Origin: Marchantia polymorpha subsp. ruderalis
Taxonomy: Eukaryota; Streptophyta; Marchantiopsida; Marchantiales; Marchantiaceae
Direction of reading: 5' to 3'
DNA: 64,000 nt
Assembly (NCBI GenBank): GCA_037833965.1
Contig: AP031355.1
Location: 15,401,501 to 15,465,500, forward strand
Positions 11,279 through 20,049 of this stretch are shown piece by piece. The position numbers and the translations under genes are program-made. Position 1 is the stretch's first letter; each line of letters starts with the position of its first letter. Below the pieces are notes generated by a model. The model was not told the DNA's origin and ran no database searches. It saw only the letters and a program-made list of their open reading frames with translations.

Positions 11279-12246
11279 AGTTCCAGGCGTTTTGCCTGGG
11301 GTTCTTTCCCATCAGAAGTGCAGATCAGGAACCCATTTCCTTTGCGTGTTTGTGTCCTTGAGTTCTGTCACCACGCACGAGGAGTTACAACTTAGCGTTC
11401 CGCATTTTGTAGCTGAAGGCCTGCGGCCGAATGTTCAGAGCTAGTACATTGGTTAGAGACTTGAGTAGTTCGGATCTGCACCTGCGGGTGATTGCCGATG
11501 CTCAGAGCCAGTGACTAGTTAGATACTTGAATAGTTTCGCCCCTACACCTTCGAGTGTCTGTTCCTGATTGTACTCCTTGGGATTTTTCCCCTGAATGCC
11601 AAAGTGAAGTTTTGCTACTTCGTGTAAGCCTTGGTTGTAAATTCAGGTCACGCTGCAGCAGGTGCCTTGAGGGTAACCCCTGTAGTATTTCTGGGAATGA
11701 CAAGTGCCTGAGAATTCAAACTCTTCAATAGACTGTTGTTGTGTTACTGGAATGTTTCACAGTGAGTCCTTCAGTGTGGACCTGTGTTCTCTGCGCGTTT
11801 TGTGAGTTGAGAGTGTTGTTCACCGCGTCTGAGTGACTTCGATCCGAAGTAGGTAGTCCAAACCGGGTTTCCTACACTAGCAGCAAGCTAGTGGAAGCGT
11901 TGTAAAAGCCGGAGTTGGAAGTCACTGCCCGCAGCTTTGCCGAGTGTGCTCGTGAGAGACTTTCCCCCTGAAATCTTGAAGTAGAGGTCCTAACGGATCT
12001 CTGGGTTGTGTTTCTGTAGTTTCAGGTGTGTGTGTGTGTGTGTTACGCTGCACTGTGCGACCTCCGAGTGCGCTCCGAGTGGACACTTGCAGTATTTCTG
12101 GGAGTGACAGTCGCCTGAGAATTCAAACTCCTCAATAGTCTGTTAAAACGTGACACTTTGTACCCTGTGTGTTCCTCTGTCCCTGTGGGTTCGACCTTTC
12201 TACCACTATATTGCAGTTTTAGCCTTTAGTGGGTTATTACAGTATT

Positions 12247-12854
12247 TCCACATCAAGCACCGGAAGACTACTCCATACAATCCCAAAGCGAATGGACTGA
12301 CGGAGAAGTCCAATGGTCTGCTGTGTAAAATACTACTCAAGGTCACGGTGAATCACGCTCACGACTGGGATACGAAGCTAGCAGCCGCTCTATGGGCGTA
12401 CCGCACAGCTGAGAAGATCACGACCAAACAGACACCATACTTTCTGGTGTATGGGCAACACCCGATCCTCCCGATCGAATTTGAAGTACCCACCCAACGA
12501 ACGTTGGATTTGCAGAGGATGGGCGCAGAGGAGAGTCAGCTCTACAGGTTACAGGAGGTCACGCTGCTGGATGAGAGGAGACGAGACGCCGAAGATCGCA
12601 CCAGGAAAATCCAGCTCCGCCGAAAGGAGAGATACGATAAAAAGATCAAACCTGTACTCCTGCAGGCGGGTGATTTGGCATTGCTCTACGACAGCAGGCA
12701 TGCCAGATTCCCAAGCAAACTGCACCTAAGATGGATGGGACCTTACAGGGTTGTCGAAGTCTTCCCGAATGGATCCATCCAACTTGCGGACCTGGCCGGC
12801 GATTTGTTAGGCACCCGAGTGAACGGGTGGCGGTTGAAGAAATACCACATGTGA
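12247..12854 (+). pseudogene. pol: pol, second part: integrase core end and C-terminus (Element 1)
   Basis: After the GTATT repeat, integrase homology resumes with FHIKHRKTTPYNPKANG and the catalytic Glu of the DD35E triad in LTEKSNG. It ends with a basic C-terminal region (LRWMGPYRVVEVFPNGSIQLADL) that resembles the GPY/F module of Gypsy integrases. No chromodomain is visible. It stops shortly before the polypurine tract. It is separated from the first pol part by the solo LTR. Confidence 0.9.
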
Positions 12855-12875
12855 GTGTTCGCGTGGGCGCTCACA

Positions 12876-12891
12876 ATTGAGGAGGGGAGCA
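12876..12891 (+). other. Polypurine tract (Element 1)
   Basis: ATTGAGGAGGGGAGCA directly abuts the 3' LTR start at 12892. The same tract abuts the 3' LTRs of Elements 2 and 3. It is the expected plus-strand primer and fixes the left LTR border. Confidence 0.85.
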
Positions 12892-14135
12892 TGTGGTACC
12901 CCACTTTTGGCAATTTTGAGGAAATTAAAACATTTTTGGAAAACTGTACCATGGCAGCATTGTAAATAGCCTTCGGTACATCAAAACGGAGTGAATCCGG
13001 AAGATCGCGGGGATTCTCGAGGGATCTTGTAGAATCTAGGATTTGGGGTGCGGCAGTAAGGACAGGCACCACCCTCCCTGCGAGCTCTGCAGTTAGGACC
13101 CCTACGACGCAAGGCGCAAAACCCGCCTTCGGAGGTTGCGTCCGCGGCGGTAGGGAAATCCTCCATAATTAGGTCGACCCTCGGGCGCCTTGACCAAGTT
13201 AGGGTCTCGTTGGAAAGAGCTCGACGCACCGATTCCAACGAGTCCAAGAACGCTTGGAACGGATGAGGACTTAGGGAGTTATCACTATTGAAAGATACGG
13301 AGACGGTCGCCTTCGGCGGAAGGAGTTCGCCACCAGCGGGAATTCCGCCTACGCGGAAGGGGGAATCAAGTTTTGTCCTATGCGCGGACGAAGGCGTTCG
13401 CCTGTGCACAGGCGAAGTAGGGTTTGGGGAGGCGCGAAGTCCGCCTACGCACAGGTCGCCTGTGCACAGGCGCTTCGGCGTCGGCGGAAAATCCGCCTTG
13501 GGCCCTAGAAATGCGCCTTGTGAGGTAGAAAGTGTACGGCGCCTTCCGCGCCAGCGCAGCGCCGCGTACGGCGGAAGAGCCGCCAGAGTAATCAAATCTG
13601 TACGGACCATGCGGACGGGACGGGTGGATGCGCTCTTGGACGGACGGAGTTGCGGCGGCGGAAGCGCCGACGAAGAGACAAGAAACGGACAGACTGGACG
13701 GAGACGGCTGACCACGGTCAACGCCTTCCGCGCCAGCGCGACGCCGCGCACGGAATTCGCCTGCGCACAGGCGAACGCCTGTGCACAGGAGGATGTTCAA
13801 GTTCCGCGCTGGCGGAGAATCCGCCGAGGAGTCTGCCTGCGCACAGGCAGGAGTTGAACTTTTGTCCGACATGCGGACACACGCGTCAAGGCAGAGGGGG
13901 ATTGGCCGAAGGGCGGTACGAACAAGTGTACCGCGCAAGGCGGAAAACTCGCCTTCGGCGCTACGCCCCCATGTCCGCGGGGTAATACGCTCGCGGAGTT
14001 CAAATCCGCCAATTCGAGCGAGAGAGTTTAATCGACGACGGCGGAGCGTGAAGCCGCGCGTGAGAGCGGAGACCGTTCCAGCGTAGAGCCGGCGCGGCCA
14101 TCAAGTGAGACGTTCTCCACGAGCAAGAGCCGACC
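12892..14135 (+). other. Noncoding 5' part of U3
   Basis: No credible gene is present. The first 100 bp are AT-rich. Near 13200-13250 lies a conserved inverted repeat, CTCGTTGGAA paired with TTCCAACGAG, slightly degenerate in this copy. From about 13310 the DNA is a mosaic of short palindromes (CGCCTGTGCACAGGCG, CCGCCTTCGGCGG and similar). A T-arm-like hairpin lies at 13993-14009. Long frames on either strand here follow from the high GC content. Confidence 0.7.
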
Positions 14136-17100
14136 ATGACCTTCGACCGAGCGGCGGAGGACGTCCCATTCTTGAATTCGCGATTCCAATCTCTTGTGCG
14201 CGCTGCGCGCATCCATCTGCTGGCTGCTGAACATTCTCGACGTCGCCGCACAGGAGATTTCTTGTTGATTGAGGGAGAAGTGAATGCGCGTGATTTGGAA
14301 TTGAGGGCGATTAGAGTTTGCCGAGAGAGAAAGGCGCTCGGGCGGTGCGGAAGTAGAATGAGCGGGCGAGCGAACCCCAGGAACGCAATGACGAGACCGG
14401 GCAGATTGCGGATGGTCCCACTTCGCCTACCACAGAACGGGCTGCGCGCTTTCGAGGAGCGCTTAATAGCAAGAAAGCTCGATTTCTTGCTATGGGGATG
14501 GAACTACATCTGTGCGAATATGGTGCGCGAGTGGCTAGAGCCACAGGGACCATCCTCGCGCGGATTGCGTCCGCATGTCGATCGGTGGACAGTCCAAGAT
14601 TGGGCGCAGGCGTTGGGAAGATGTGCTGGCATGCCAGGGCATCTCCTTTTCGACAGTGAGAGCATCAAGGTGACCAAGCAGGAAGAGGCGCAATTTGTGG
14701 AGCTATTCAAGACCGGGAGGTCGACCAAGAATGGGTACAGGACCCGTGATTACAAGGATCGATTTCGCCGGACTTTGTCCGCGGCGCTGATGCAATTGCT
14801 GCAGCCACATCGCGCCTGCTACATCACATTGTGGCAGGTCTCTTTTGTGGAGTGCGTCATCGAGGGAACTCCAATTCACTGGGCAAGCATCCTGCACAGG
14901 GTGATGCGACAGCACGCTTTTGAGGAGAAGGGGGGAACTCTAAACCATCTTTCTCCTTTCCTCATCAATTTTTATCGACAGCGGAATTGTTTGACAGCGG
15001 CGGAGCTTGAGCATTTTCCGCCATTGTCCGTCGACCATCCCGGGAAGTATGTGCGGGAGAATGAGGTCGACACTGATGCAGAGGAGTCACCGACTTCTAC
15101 CCCATCAAGGCGGAGGGACGAAGGGAGAAACACTCCTGCAGCACGAGTGCCGCGGAAGCGGCGATGGAGAGAAGAGTCCGAAGAGGAGCAGCATCAAGAA
15201 CCCTCTGCTCCCATTCGACCGCGGCCGCTGTACGAGTCATACAGCCGGCCGAAGCAGAAGGCACGCAGACTGGTGTTACCAGCCGACAGTGCGGACACGG
15301 CGACGATTGCGACGGAGAAAGGAAGTGCGTCGCCAGAGAAGCATGAGGAAGCGCGGACGACCGCAGGAGCAACGGGCCACGCCGCAACCTCGACGGGAGA
15401 GAGGCCGCCTACGGGCCAAGGGCCTCCGGAGTTACCACGTGCGTCGCGGACAGATGTTCCGTTTGCGCACAGACGAGACTCCGCGGACGGACGAGCCTCC
15501 GCGGACAGGCGATCACAAGTGGACGTGGATCTACGCTTACGCGTGGGAAGGAGCAGTCCGCCTGTGCACAGGACACCTCCACACGTGCCGCCTGTGCACA
15601 GGCAAGAATCACCCCCGTTCCAACGTAGGAAGGGGAAGGAGCCGGCGGATGAACCGCCGACGAGACACCGGCCCTCGGGGCCAGACCCTCCGGCGCACCA
15701 CGCGCCGCAATTTGCGCCTTCGGCGCCAGGGCCTTCGAGCCGAGGAGATACGAGCAGGGAGCGTGCGGAGGCCGCACCATCGGCGGGTAGTCCGCCGATA
15801 GATGCGCCTTCGGCGGTAGGGCCTATAGGCCAAGGGACATCGGGCGAGCGGCCCCCGGCCATGTCGCCTTTGGCGATGGATGTCCGCGGCGCTACGCCTG
15901 CGGCGGACAAGGCGCCGGCATTTGCGCCTGCGCACAGGCCGAGCACAAACCCCACGGACCGATCTAGGGAGCAGCAACAGACGGTGGAGCGGAGTGACTG
16001 TCCGCGGGATGAAATTTCGATGCGCGATGCGCAATCAAACCCCGCGCAGCCACCCTCCGCTCGATCGCCTTCGGCGGCGGGCGTCTGCGGCAGAGAGGAC
16101 ACGGTAGACGACCAACAAGCGAGCGGCGGGGATGCCGCACGGGCACATTCGCCTACCGCCTTAGACATTTTGGCGAAGAGCAGCGAGGCTGCAGCCGTGC
16201 CTTCGCAGGCAGCACACGTCGACGACGTGCAGCCCCACTCGGGGCAGTCGCCGACACAATCAATGGCGACTGAAATTCTCCACTCGGATGATGACGACGG
16301 AGGCTCCACTGAAGAAATGTCAGGAGCAGAGGACACCGAGGAGGAGGAGGAGGAAATTGTTGGAGCGCCGGCGGCGGCGCTCTCTGAGCAGGTGATTCCG
16401 TTGCTGAGGTACTTAGATCGCAAGGTCGATAAATACGCCGACCCACTTCAGCCGGGATCTTACATCGAGTTAGTGCGCAGGCGGACTCGCACTAAAGTCC
16501 ACACCAGCAAGCTGTTAGCTAGAGTGGACCAGGAGTTGAGGGAATTGAAGGAGAAGCATGCATGCTTGTGGGGTCAGTATAAACTTAATCAGAAATTCTA
16601 CAAGTACTCCGAGAAGGTGAAGGATGAGAAACTGGACGAGCTCACCAAGGAGCAGGTGAAGTTCAAGGAAGCACTCATTTCTGAGCAGGCCCAGAATCGG
16701 ATTTTGTCAGAGGAGCTCGTGCGACAGACGCGGTTGTTGGAACAATGTCAGCTCGCACGGCAGGCGGATGAGGAGTTAATCCGCAGGTTACAGTCAGAGT
16801 GTGGCGAATTGAGAGCGCAACGTGCTGAGGCCGAATCGCAATTAGTGATAATTGAAGAGGATCGCAGGAAGGAGGCGGATCGCACGAAGGTGGAGACGGT
16901 GAGGCGTGTCGCCCACTGTCTCAAGGGCTACGCCCACTGGGAAGTGAAGGCGCAGGAGAAACTCACACTGCGTGAGTTTGAATTGCGCGCAGCCGGGTTG
17001 TTGTCAGGCGACAGTAGGAGTCGACGGAAGGTAGCAAAGAAGCTCGATGCTTTTCTGTCGAAGGCACAGGATACCATGTCCGCCCTCGAAGTGGAGGTGT

Positions 17101-17243
17101 CCGCGGCGTTGCAGCGGTTGGGACTGCGCAGTCGAACGGAAGATTGGCAGGGTAGGGAGTTAGTGCGCGGCAATCCGCCGCGCAGGAGACGTAGTACAGG
17201 TTCCGCGGAGTGTAGTGTAGCGTGGTTCCGTGCAGGCGTGTAG
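14136..17243 (+). CDS. U3-encoded ORF, 1035 codons, uninterrupted
   Basis: This large protein is encoded wholly within the LTR on the sense strand, and I do not recognise it. Residues about 85-330 form a globular-looking domain (LRAFEERLIARKLDFLLWGW, WTVQDWAQALGRCAG, TRDYKDRFRRTL, LNHLSPFLINFYRQRNCLT). The Leu-x-Pro-Leu-Ile pattern distantly recalls plant 'putative transposon protein' domains, unproven. A Pro/Ala/Arg/Ser linker with PVHR units follows, then an acidic patch (SDDDDGG, EEEEEE), then about 230 residues of coiled coil and a basic tail. Met85 (14388) aligns with the start of the family B ORF (18976), so the true start may be there. The ORF precedes the LTR TATA box; it would be carried at the 3' end of genomic RNA and need a separate promoter or splicing. 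Confidence 0.82.
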   Translation: MTFDRAAEDVPFLNSRFQSLVRAARIHLLAAEHSRRRRTGDFLLIEGEVNARDLELRAIRVCRERKALGRCGSRMSGRANPRNAMTRPGRLRMVPLRLPQNGLRAFEERLIARKLDFLLWGWNYICANMVREWLEPQGPSSRGLRPHVDRWTVQDWAQALGRCAGMPGHLLFDSESIKVTKQEEAQFVELFKTGRSTKNGYRTRDYKDRFRRTLSAALMQLLQPHRACYITLWQVSFVECVIEGTPIHWASILHRVMRQHAFEEKGGTLNHLSPFLINFYRQRNCLTAAELEHFPPLSVDHPGKYVRENEVDTDAEESPTSTPSRRRDEGRNTPAARVPRKRRWREESEEEQHQEPSAPIRPRPLYESYSRPKQKARRLVLPADSADTATIATEKGSASPEKHEEARTTAGATGHAATSTGERPPTGQGPPELPRASRTDVPFAHRRDSADGRASADRRSQVDVDLRLRVGRSSPPVHRTPPHVPPVHRQESPPFQRRKGKEPADEPPTRHRPSGPDPPAHHAPQFAPSAPGPSSRGDTSRERAEAAPSAGSPPIDAPSAVGPIGQGTSGERPPAMSPLAMDVRGATPAADKAPAFAPAHRPSTNPTDRSREQQQTVERSDCPRDEISMRDAQSNPAQPPSARSPSAAGVCGREDTVDDQQASGGDAARAHSPTALDILAKSSEAAAVPSQAAHVDDVQPHSGQSPTQSMATEILHSDDDDGGSTEEMSGAEDTEEEEEEIVGAPAAALSEQVIPLLRYLDRKVDKYADPLQPGSYIELVRRRTRTKVHTSKLLARVDQELRELKEKHACLWGQYKLNQKFYKYSEKVKDEKLDELTKEQVKFKEALISEQAQNRILSEELVRQTRLLEQCQLARQADEELIRRLQSECGELRAQRAEAESQLVIIEEDRRKEADRTKVETVRRVAHCLKGYAHWEVKAQEKLTLREFELRAAGLLSGDSRSRRKVAKKLDAFLSKAQDTMSALEVEVSAALQRLGLRSRTEDWQGRELVRGNPPRRRRSTGSAECSVAWFRAGV

Positions 17244-17279
17244 CGTAGTGCAGTGTAGTGCTAGGTAGAACTTAGAAGG

Positions 17280-17287
17280 TATAAAAT
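17280..17287 (+). promoter_or_regulatory. TATA box of Element 1 3' LTR
   Basis: TATAAAAT 36 bp after the U3 ORF stop, with the conserved CCAGGC/GCCTGG hairpin just downstream. Confidence 0.75.
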
Positions 17288-17693
17288 AGTTCCAGGCGTT
17301 TTGCCTGGGGTTCTTTCCCATCAGAAGTGCAGATCAGGAACCCATTTCCTTTGCGTGTTTGTGTCCTTGAGTTCTGTCACCACGCACGAGGAGTTACAAC
17401 TTAGCGTTCCGCATTTTGTAGCTGAAGGCCTTCGGCCGAATGTTCAGAGCTAGTCCATTGGTTAGAGACTTGAGTAGTTCGGATCTGCACCTGCGGGTGA
17501 CTGCCGATGCTCAGAGCCAGTGACTAGTTAGATACTTGAACAGTTTCGCCCCTACACCTTCGAGTGTTTCTTTCTGATTGTACTCCCTTGGGATTTTTCC
17601 CCTGAATGCCAAAGTGAAGTTTTGCTACTTCGTGTAAGCCTTGGTTGTAAATTCAGGTTACGCTGCAGCAGGTGCCTTGAGGGTAACCCCTGT

Positions 17694-17747
17694 AGTATTT
17701 CTGGGAATGACAAGTGCCTGAGAATTCAAACTCTTCAATAGACTGTT
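17694..17747 (+). repeat. 54-bp direct repeat in R/U5, copy 1
   Basis: It starts AGTATTTCTGGGAATGACA. A diverged second copy lies at 18117-18170. Both copies occur in all R/U5 regions, so the duplication predates the spread of the family. Confidence 0.8.
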
Positions 17748-18033
17748 GTTGTGTTACTGGAATGTTTCACAGTGAGTCCTTCAGTGCGGACCTGTGTTCT
17801 CTGCGCGTTTTGTGAGTTGAGAGTGTTGTTCACCGCGTATGAGTGACTTCGATCCGAAGTAGGCAGTCCAAACCGGGTTTCCTACGCTAGCAGCAAGCTA
17901 GTGGAAGCGTTGTAAAAGCCGGAGTTGGAAGTCACTACCCGCAGCTTCGCTGAGTGTACTCTTGAGAGACTTCCCCCCTGAAATCTTGAGTAGAGGTCCT
18001 AACGGATCTCTGGGTAGTGTTTCTGTAGTTTCA

Positions 18034-18034
18034 G

Positions 18035-18062
<28 letters not shown>
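18034..18062 (+). repeat. (GT)n microsatellite in U5
   Basis: A GT run of about 28 bp followed by TATATATG. It is the main length difference between the two LTRs of Element 1 (about 14 bp) and varies between all LTR copies. Confidence 0.9.
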
Positions 18063-18071
<9 letters not shown>

Positions 18072-18116
18072 CGCTGCACTGTGCGACCTCCGAGTGCGCT
18101 CCGAGTGGACACTTGC

Positions 18117-18170
18117 AGTATTTCTGGGAGTGACAGTCGCCTGAGAATTCAAACTCATCAATAGTCTGTT
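18117..18170 (+). repeat. 54-bp direct repeat in R/U5, copy 2
   Basis: It starts AGTATTTCTGGGAGTGACA and is partner to 17694-17747, with several differences. Confidence 0.8.
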
Positions 18171-18266
18171 AAACGTGACACTTTATACCCTGTGTGTTCC
18201 TCTGTCCCTGTGGGTTCGACCTTTCTACCACTATATTGCAGTTTTAGCCTTTAGTGGGTTATTACA

Positions 18267-19489
18267 CGCCGGCCGGATGTACGCCTCCGACGTGGCGCTG
18301 ATAGGCGGATGCGCGCGTATGATTTGCGCCGGCGGTATATGCGCCGTCAGCAATAGACGAGGCAGAACGGACAAACAAGCGGTACGAATACGCGCCGACG
18401 TAATTCGCGCCGACTGGATGTGCGCCTCCAGCAAGGCGCCAACGGATAAGGAACACGCCTGCGGCGACACGCCTCCGGTGATGGTCGGGTTAGGAAAAGA
18501 CAACATAGCCGACGTATACACTGCGGCGAACTCGAGTCCGGAAGACGGTGGCGGCGGGAGAATTCAACATTCACGCATGCGAATGCGCGCAGTGCGGAGA
18601 CGTGAATTCAAGCATGCAAGGGCGAACCGTTAGGCCGTATAGCCGGCTGCGTAAATTGTAACCAGTAAGAACGTTGGACGATCTTGAATTCGGAGAAGAA
18701 AAGACTGCTCTCCAGTCTCATTCTCTCATTCTTGATTTTGCGATTTCCAGCTTCCAAGAATTCGCGCAAGGGCGGAGAGACCTATAGTGAGAGGGGAGAG
18801 TGCGGAGACGAGTTGCACAAGGATCTTGACAGACCTTGGAGAGAATTTGCGAGTAGCGAACTTGAGCGCGAGAGAAGCGAGAGAGACAGCAGTCAGTACT
18901 TGAGCGGCCGACGCTCAGCGGCGATTGTGAGAAGAGCGAGCGGAAGGGAGAACGTTTGTGTGTGCAGGACACACAATGTCGAAGGTCCCCCAGCTACGAG
19001 TGTCTCCACTGAGGGTGCCGCAGATCGGTCTACGCGCATTCCAAGATGTGCTGATAGGGCTGAAGCTCGATTTCCTCCTGTGGGGATGGAACTGGACATG
19101 TCCGGAGATGGTGCGCGAGTATCTGCAGGAGAGACACAAGCCCTCACGCGGATTCCGTCCACATCTAGAGAGGTGGGACATTTGTGATTGGGCGCAAGTG
19201 TTGGGCAGGTGTGCCGGCAAGGAAGGGTATCTCCTCTTCGAGGCCGATAGCGTGAAGGTGTTCCAGGAGGAAGAAATCTCCTACAATGAGCTTTTCAAAG
19301 TTGCCAGGCATCCCAAGAACGGTTTCCGGACACGGGATTACAAAGATCGATTGCGGAGAAATGTCGCGACTGCATTGTTGCAGATATTGCAGCCGACCAA
19401 GACCGCTTACATGCATGGTTGGCAGGTAGGATTTGTGGAGCTAGTGTTGTCAGGAGCTCCAGTGCATTGGGCACGGCTCCTGTGGAAGG
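18267..19489 (+). repeat. Family B LTR-like fragment, left piece
   Basis: Element 1 ends at 18266 and Element 2 begins at 19490; between them lies GC-rich DNA of a diverged relative. Positions 18267-18975 contain no convincing gene and many CGCC/GGCG words, like the noncoding U3 of the main family. From 18976 it encodes the N-terminal domain of a U3-type ORF. Family B resumes after Element 2 at 35659. It is the oldest layer in the left half. Confidence 0.75.
18976..19489 (+). pseudogene. U3-type ORF of family B, N-terminal domain part
   Basis: The frame begins MSKVPQLRVSPLRVPQIGLR, which aligns with MTRPGRLRMVPLRLPQNGLR of the main family. It continues with LKLDFLLWGWNW, MVREYLQERHKPSRGFRPHLE, DWAQVLGRCAG and FRTRDYKDRLRRNVATALLQ. 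Many differences from the main family fall in third codon positions (for example within LDFLLWGW), which suggests past selection on the protein. Element 2 interrupts it. This copy is important because it supports the ORF as a real, conserved coding unit. Confidence 0.8.
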
Positions 19490-20005
19490 TGTAATAACCC
19501 ACTAAAGGCTAAAACTGCAATATAGTGGTAGAAAGGTCGAACCCACAGGGACAGAGGAACACACAGGGTACAAAGTGTCACGTTTTAACAGACTATTGAG
19601 GAGTTTGAATTCTCAGGCGACTGTCACTCCCAGAAATACTGCAAGTGTCCACTCGGAGCGCACTCGGAGGTCGCACAGTGCAGCGTAACACACACACACA
19701 CACACACCTGAAACTACAGAAACACAACCTAGAGATCCGTTAGGACCTCTACTTCAAGATTTCAGGGGGAAAGTCTCTCAAGAGTACACTCTGCAAAGCT
19801 GCGGGCAGTGACTTCCAACTCCGGCTTTTACAACACTTCCACTAGCTTGCTGCTAGTGTAGGAAACCCGGTTTGGACTGCCTACTTCGGATCGAAGTCAC
19901 TCATACGCGGTGAACAACACTCTCAAGGATACAAACACGCAAAGGAAATGGGTTCCTGATCTGCACTTCTGATGGGAAAGAACCCCAGGCAAAACGCCTG
20001 GAACT

Positions 20006-20013
20006 ATTTTATA
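20006..20013 (-). promoter_or_regulatory. TATA box of Element 2 3' LTR
   Basis: TATAAAAT on the minus strand with the adjacent CCAGGC/GCCTGG hairpin, downstream of the U3 ORF stop. Confidence 0.7.
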
Positions 20014-20049
20014 CCTTCTAAGTCCTACCTAACACTACACTGCACTACG

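Larger units (their letters stand above)
6930..12241 (+). repeat. Solo LTR S1 (5.3 kb) inserted in Element 1 integrase, TSD GTATT
   Basis: It runs from TGTGGTACC to TTATTACA and is flanked by GTATT at 6925-6929 and 12242-12246. No PBS, gag or pol lies between, so it is a solo LTR left by LTR-LTR recombination. It contains about 1.2 kb of noncoding U3 with short palindromes, the U3 ORF region (broken, about one or two breaks), a TATA box at 11271-11278, and R/U5 with a GT run. It differs from Element 1's own LTRs at many sites, so it came from another copy. Its host is very young, so both insertion and LTR recombination are recent. Confidence 0.96.
1..18266 (+). mobile_element. Element 1: Ty3/Gypsy LTR retrotransposon (Tat/Athila-like), 5' end outside window
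   Basis: The order is partial 5' LTR (1-1776), PBS, gag-protease, pol, polypurine tract, 3' LTR (12892-18266). The 5' LTR piece and its partner at 16477-18266 are almost the same: outside the GT microsatellite I noticed only two substitutions in about 1.77 kb, so insertion is very recent (well under a million years at usual plant rates; the rate here is unknown). A solo LTR of the same family interrupts integrase. The coding part also has about one further break, so this copy is not whole. The right flank at 18267-18271 reads CGCCG, the candidate target duplication; its partner is outside the window. The element lies in family B sequence. Confidence 0.93.
12892..18266 (+). repeat. 3' LTR of Element 1 (5.4 kb, complete)
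   Basis: It runs from TGTGGTACC to TTATTACA. The layout is an AT-rich first 100 bp, a GC-rich noncoding U3 with palindromes (to about 14135), the U3 ORF (14136-17243), a TATA box (17280-17287), and about 950 bp of R/U5. This is the best reference LTR in the window because its ORF is uninterrupted. Confidence 0.96.

Noticed and set aside
12150-12854. A frame that begins in U5 of solo LTR S1 and runs into integrase
   Set aside because: It is a chance continuation across the LTR/host junction; the N-terminal part is U5 noncoding sequence.
13993-14009. tRNA T-arm-like hairpin (GCGGA-GTTCAAA-TCCGC), possible tRNA or SINE
   Set aside because: No A box, D arm or anticodon arm lies at the right distance, and it is simply part of every U3.
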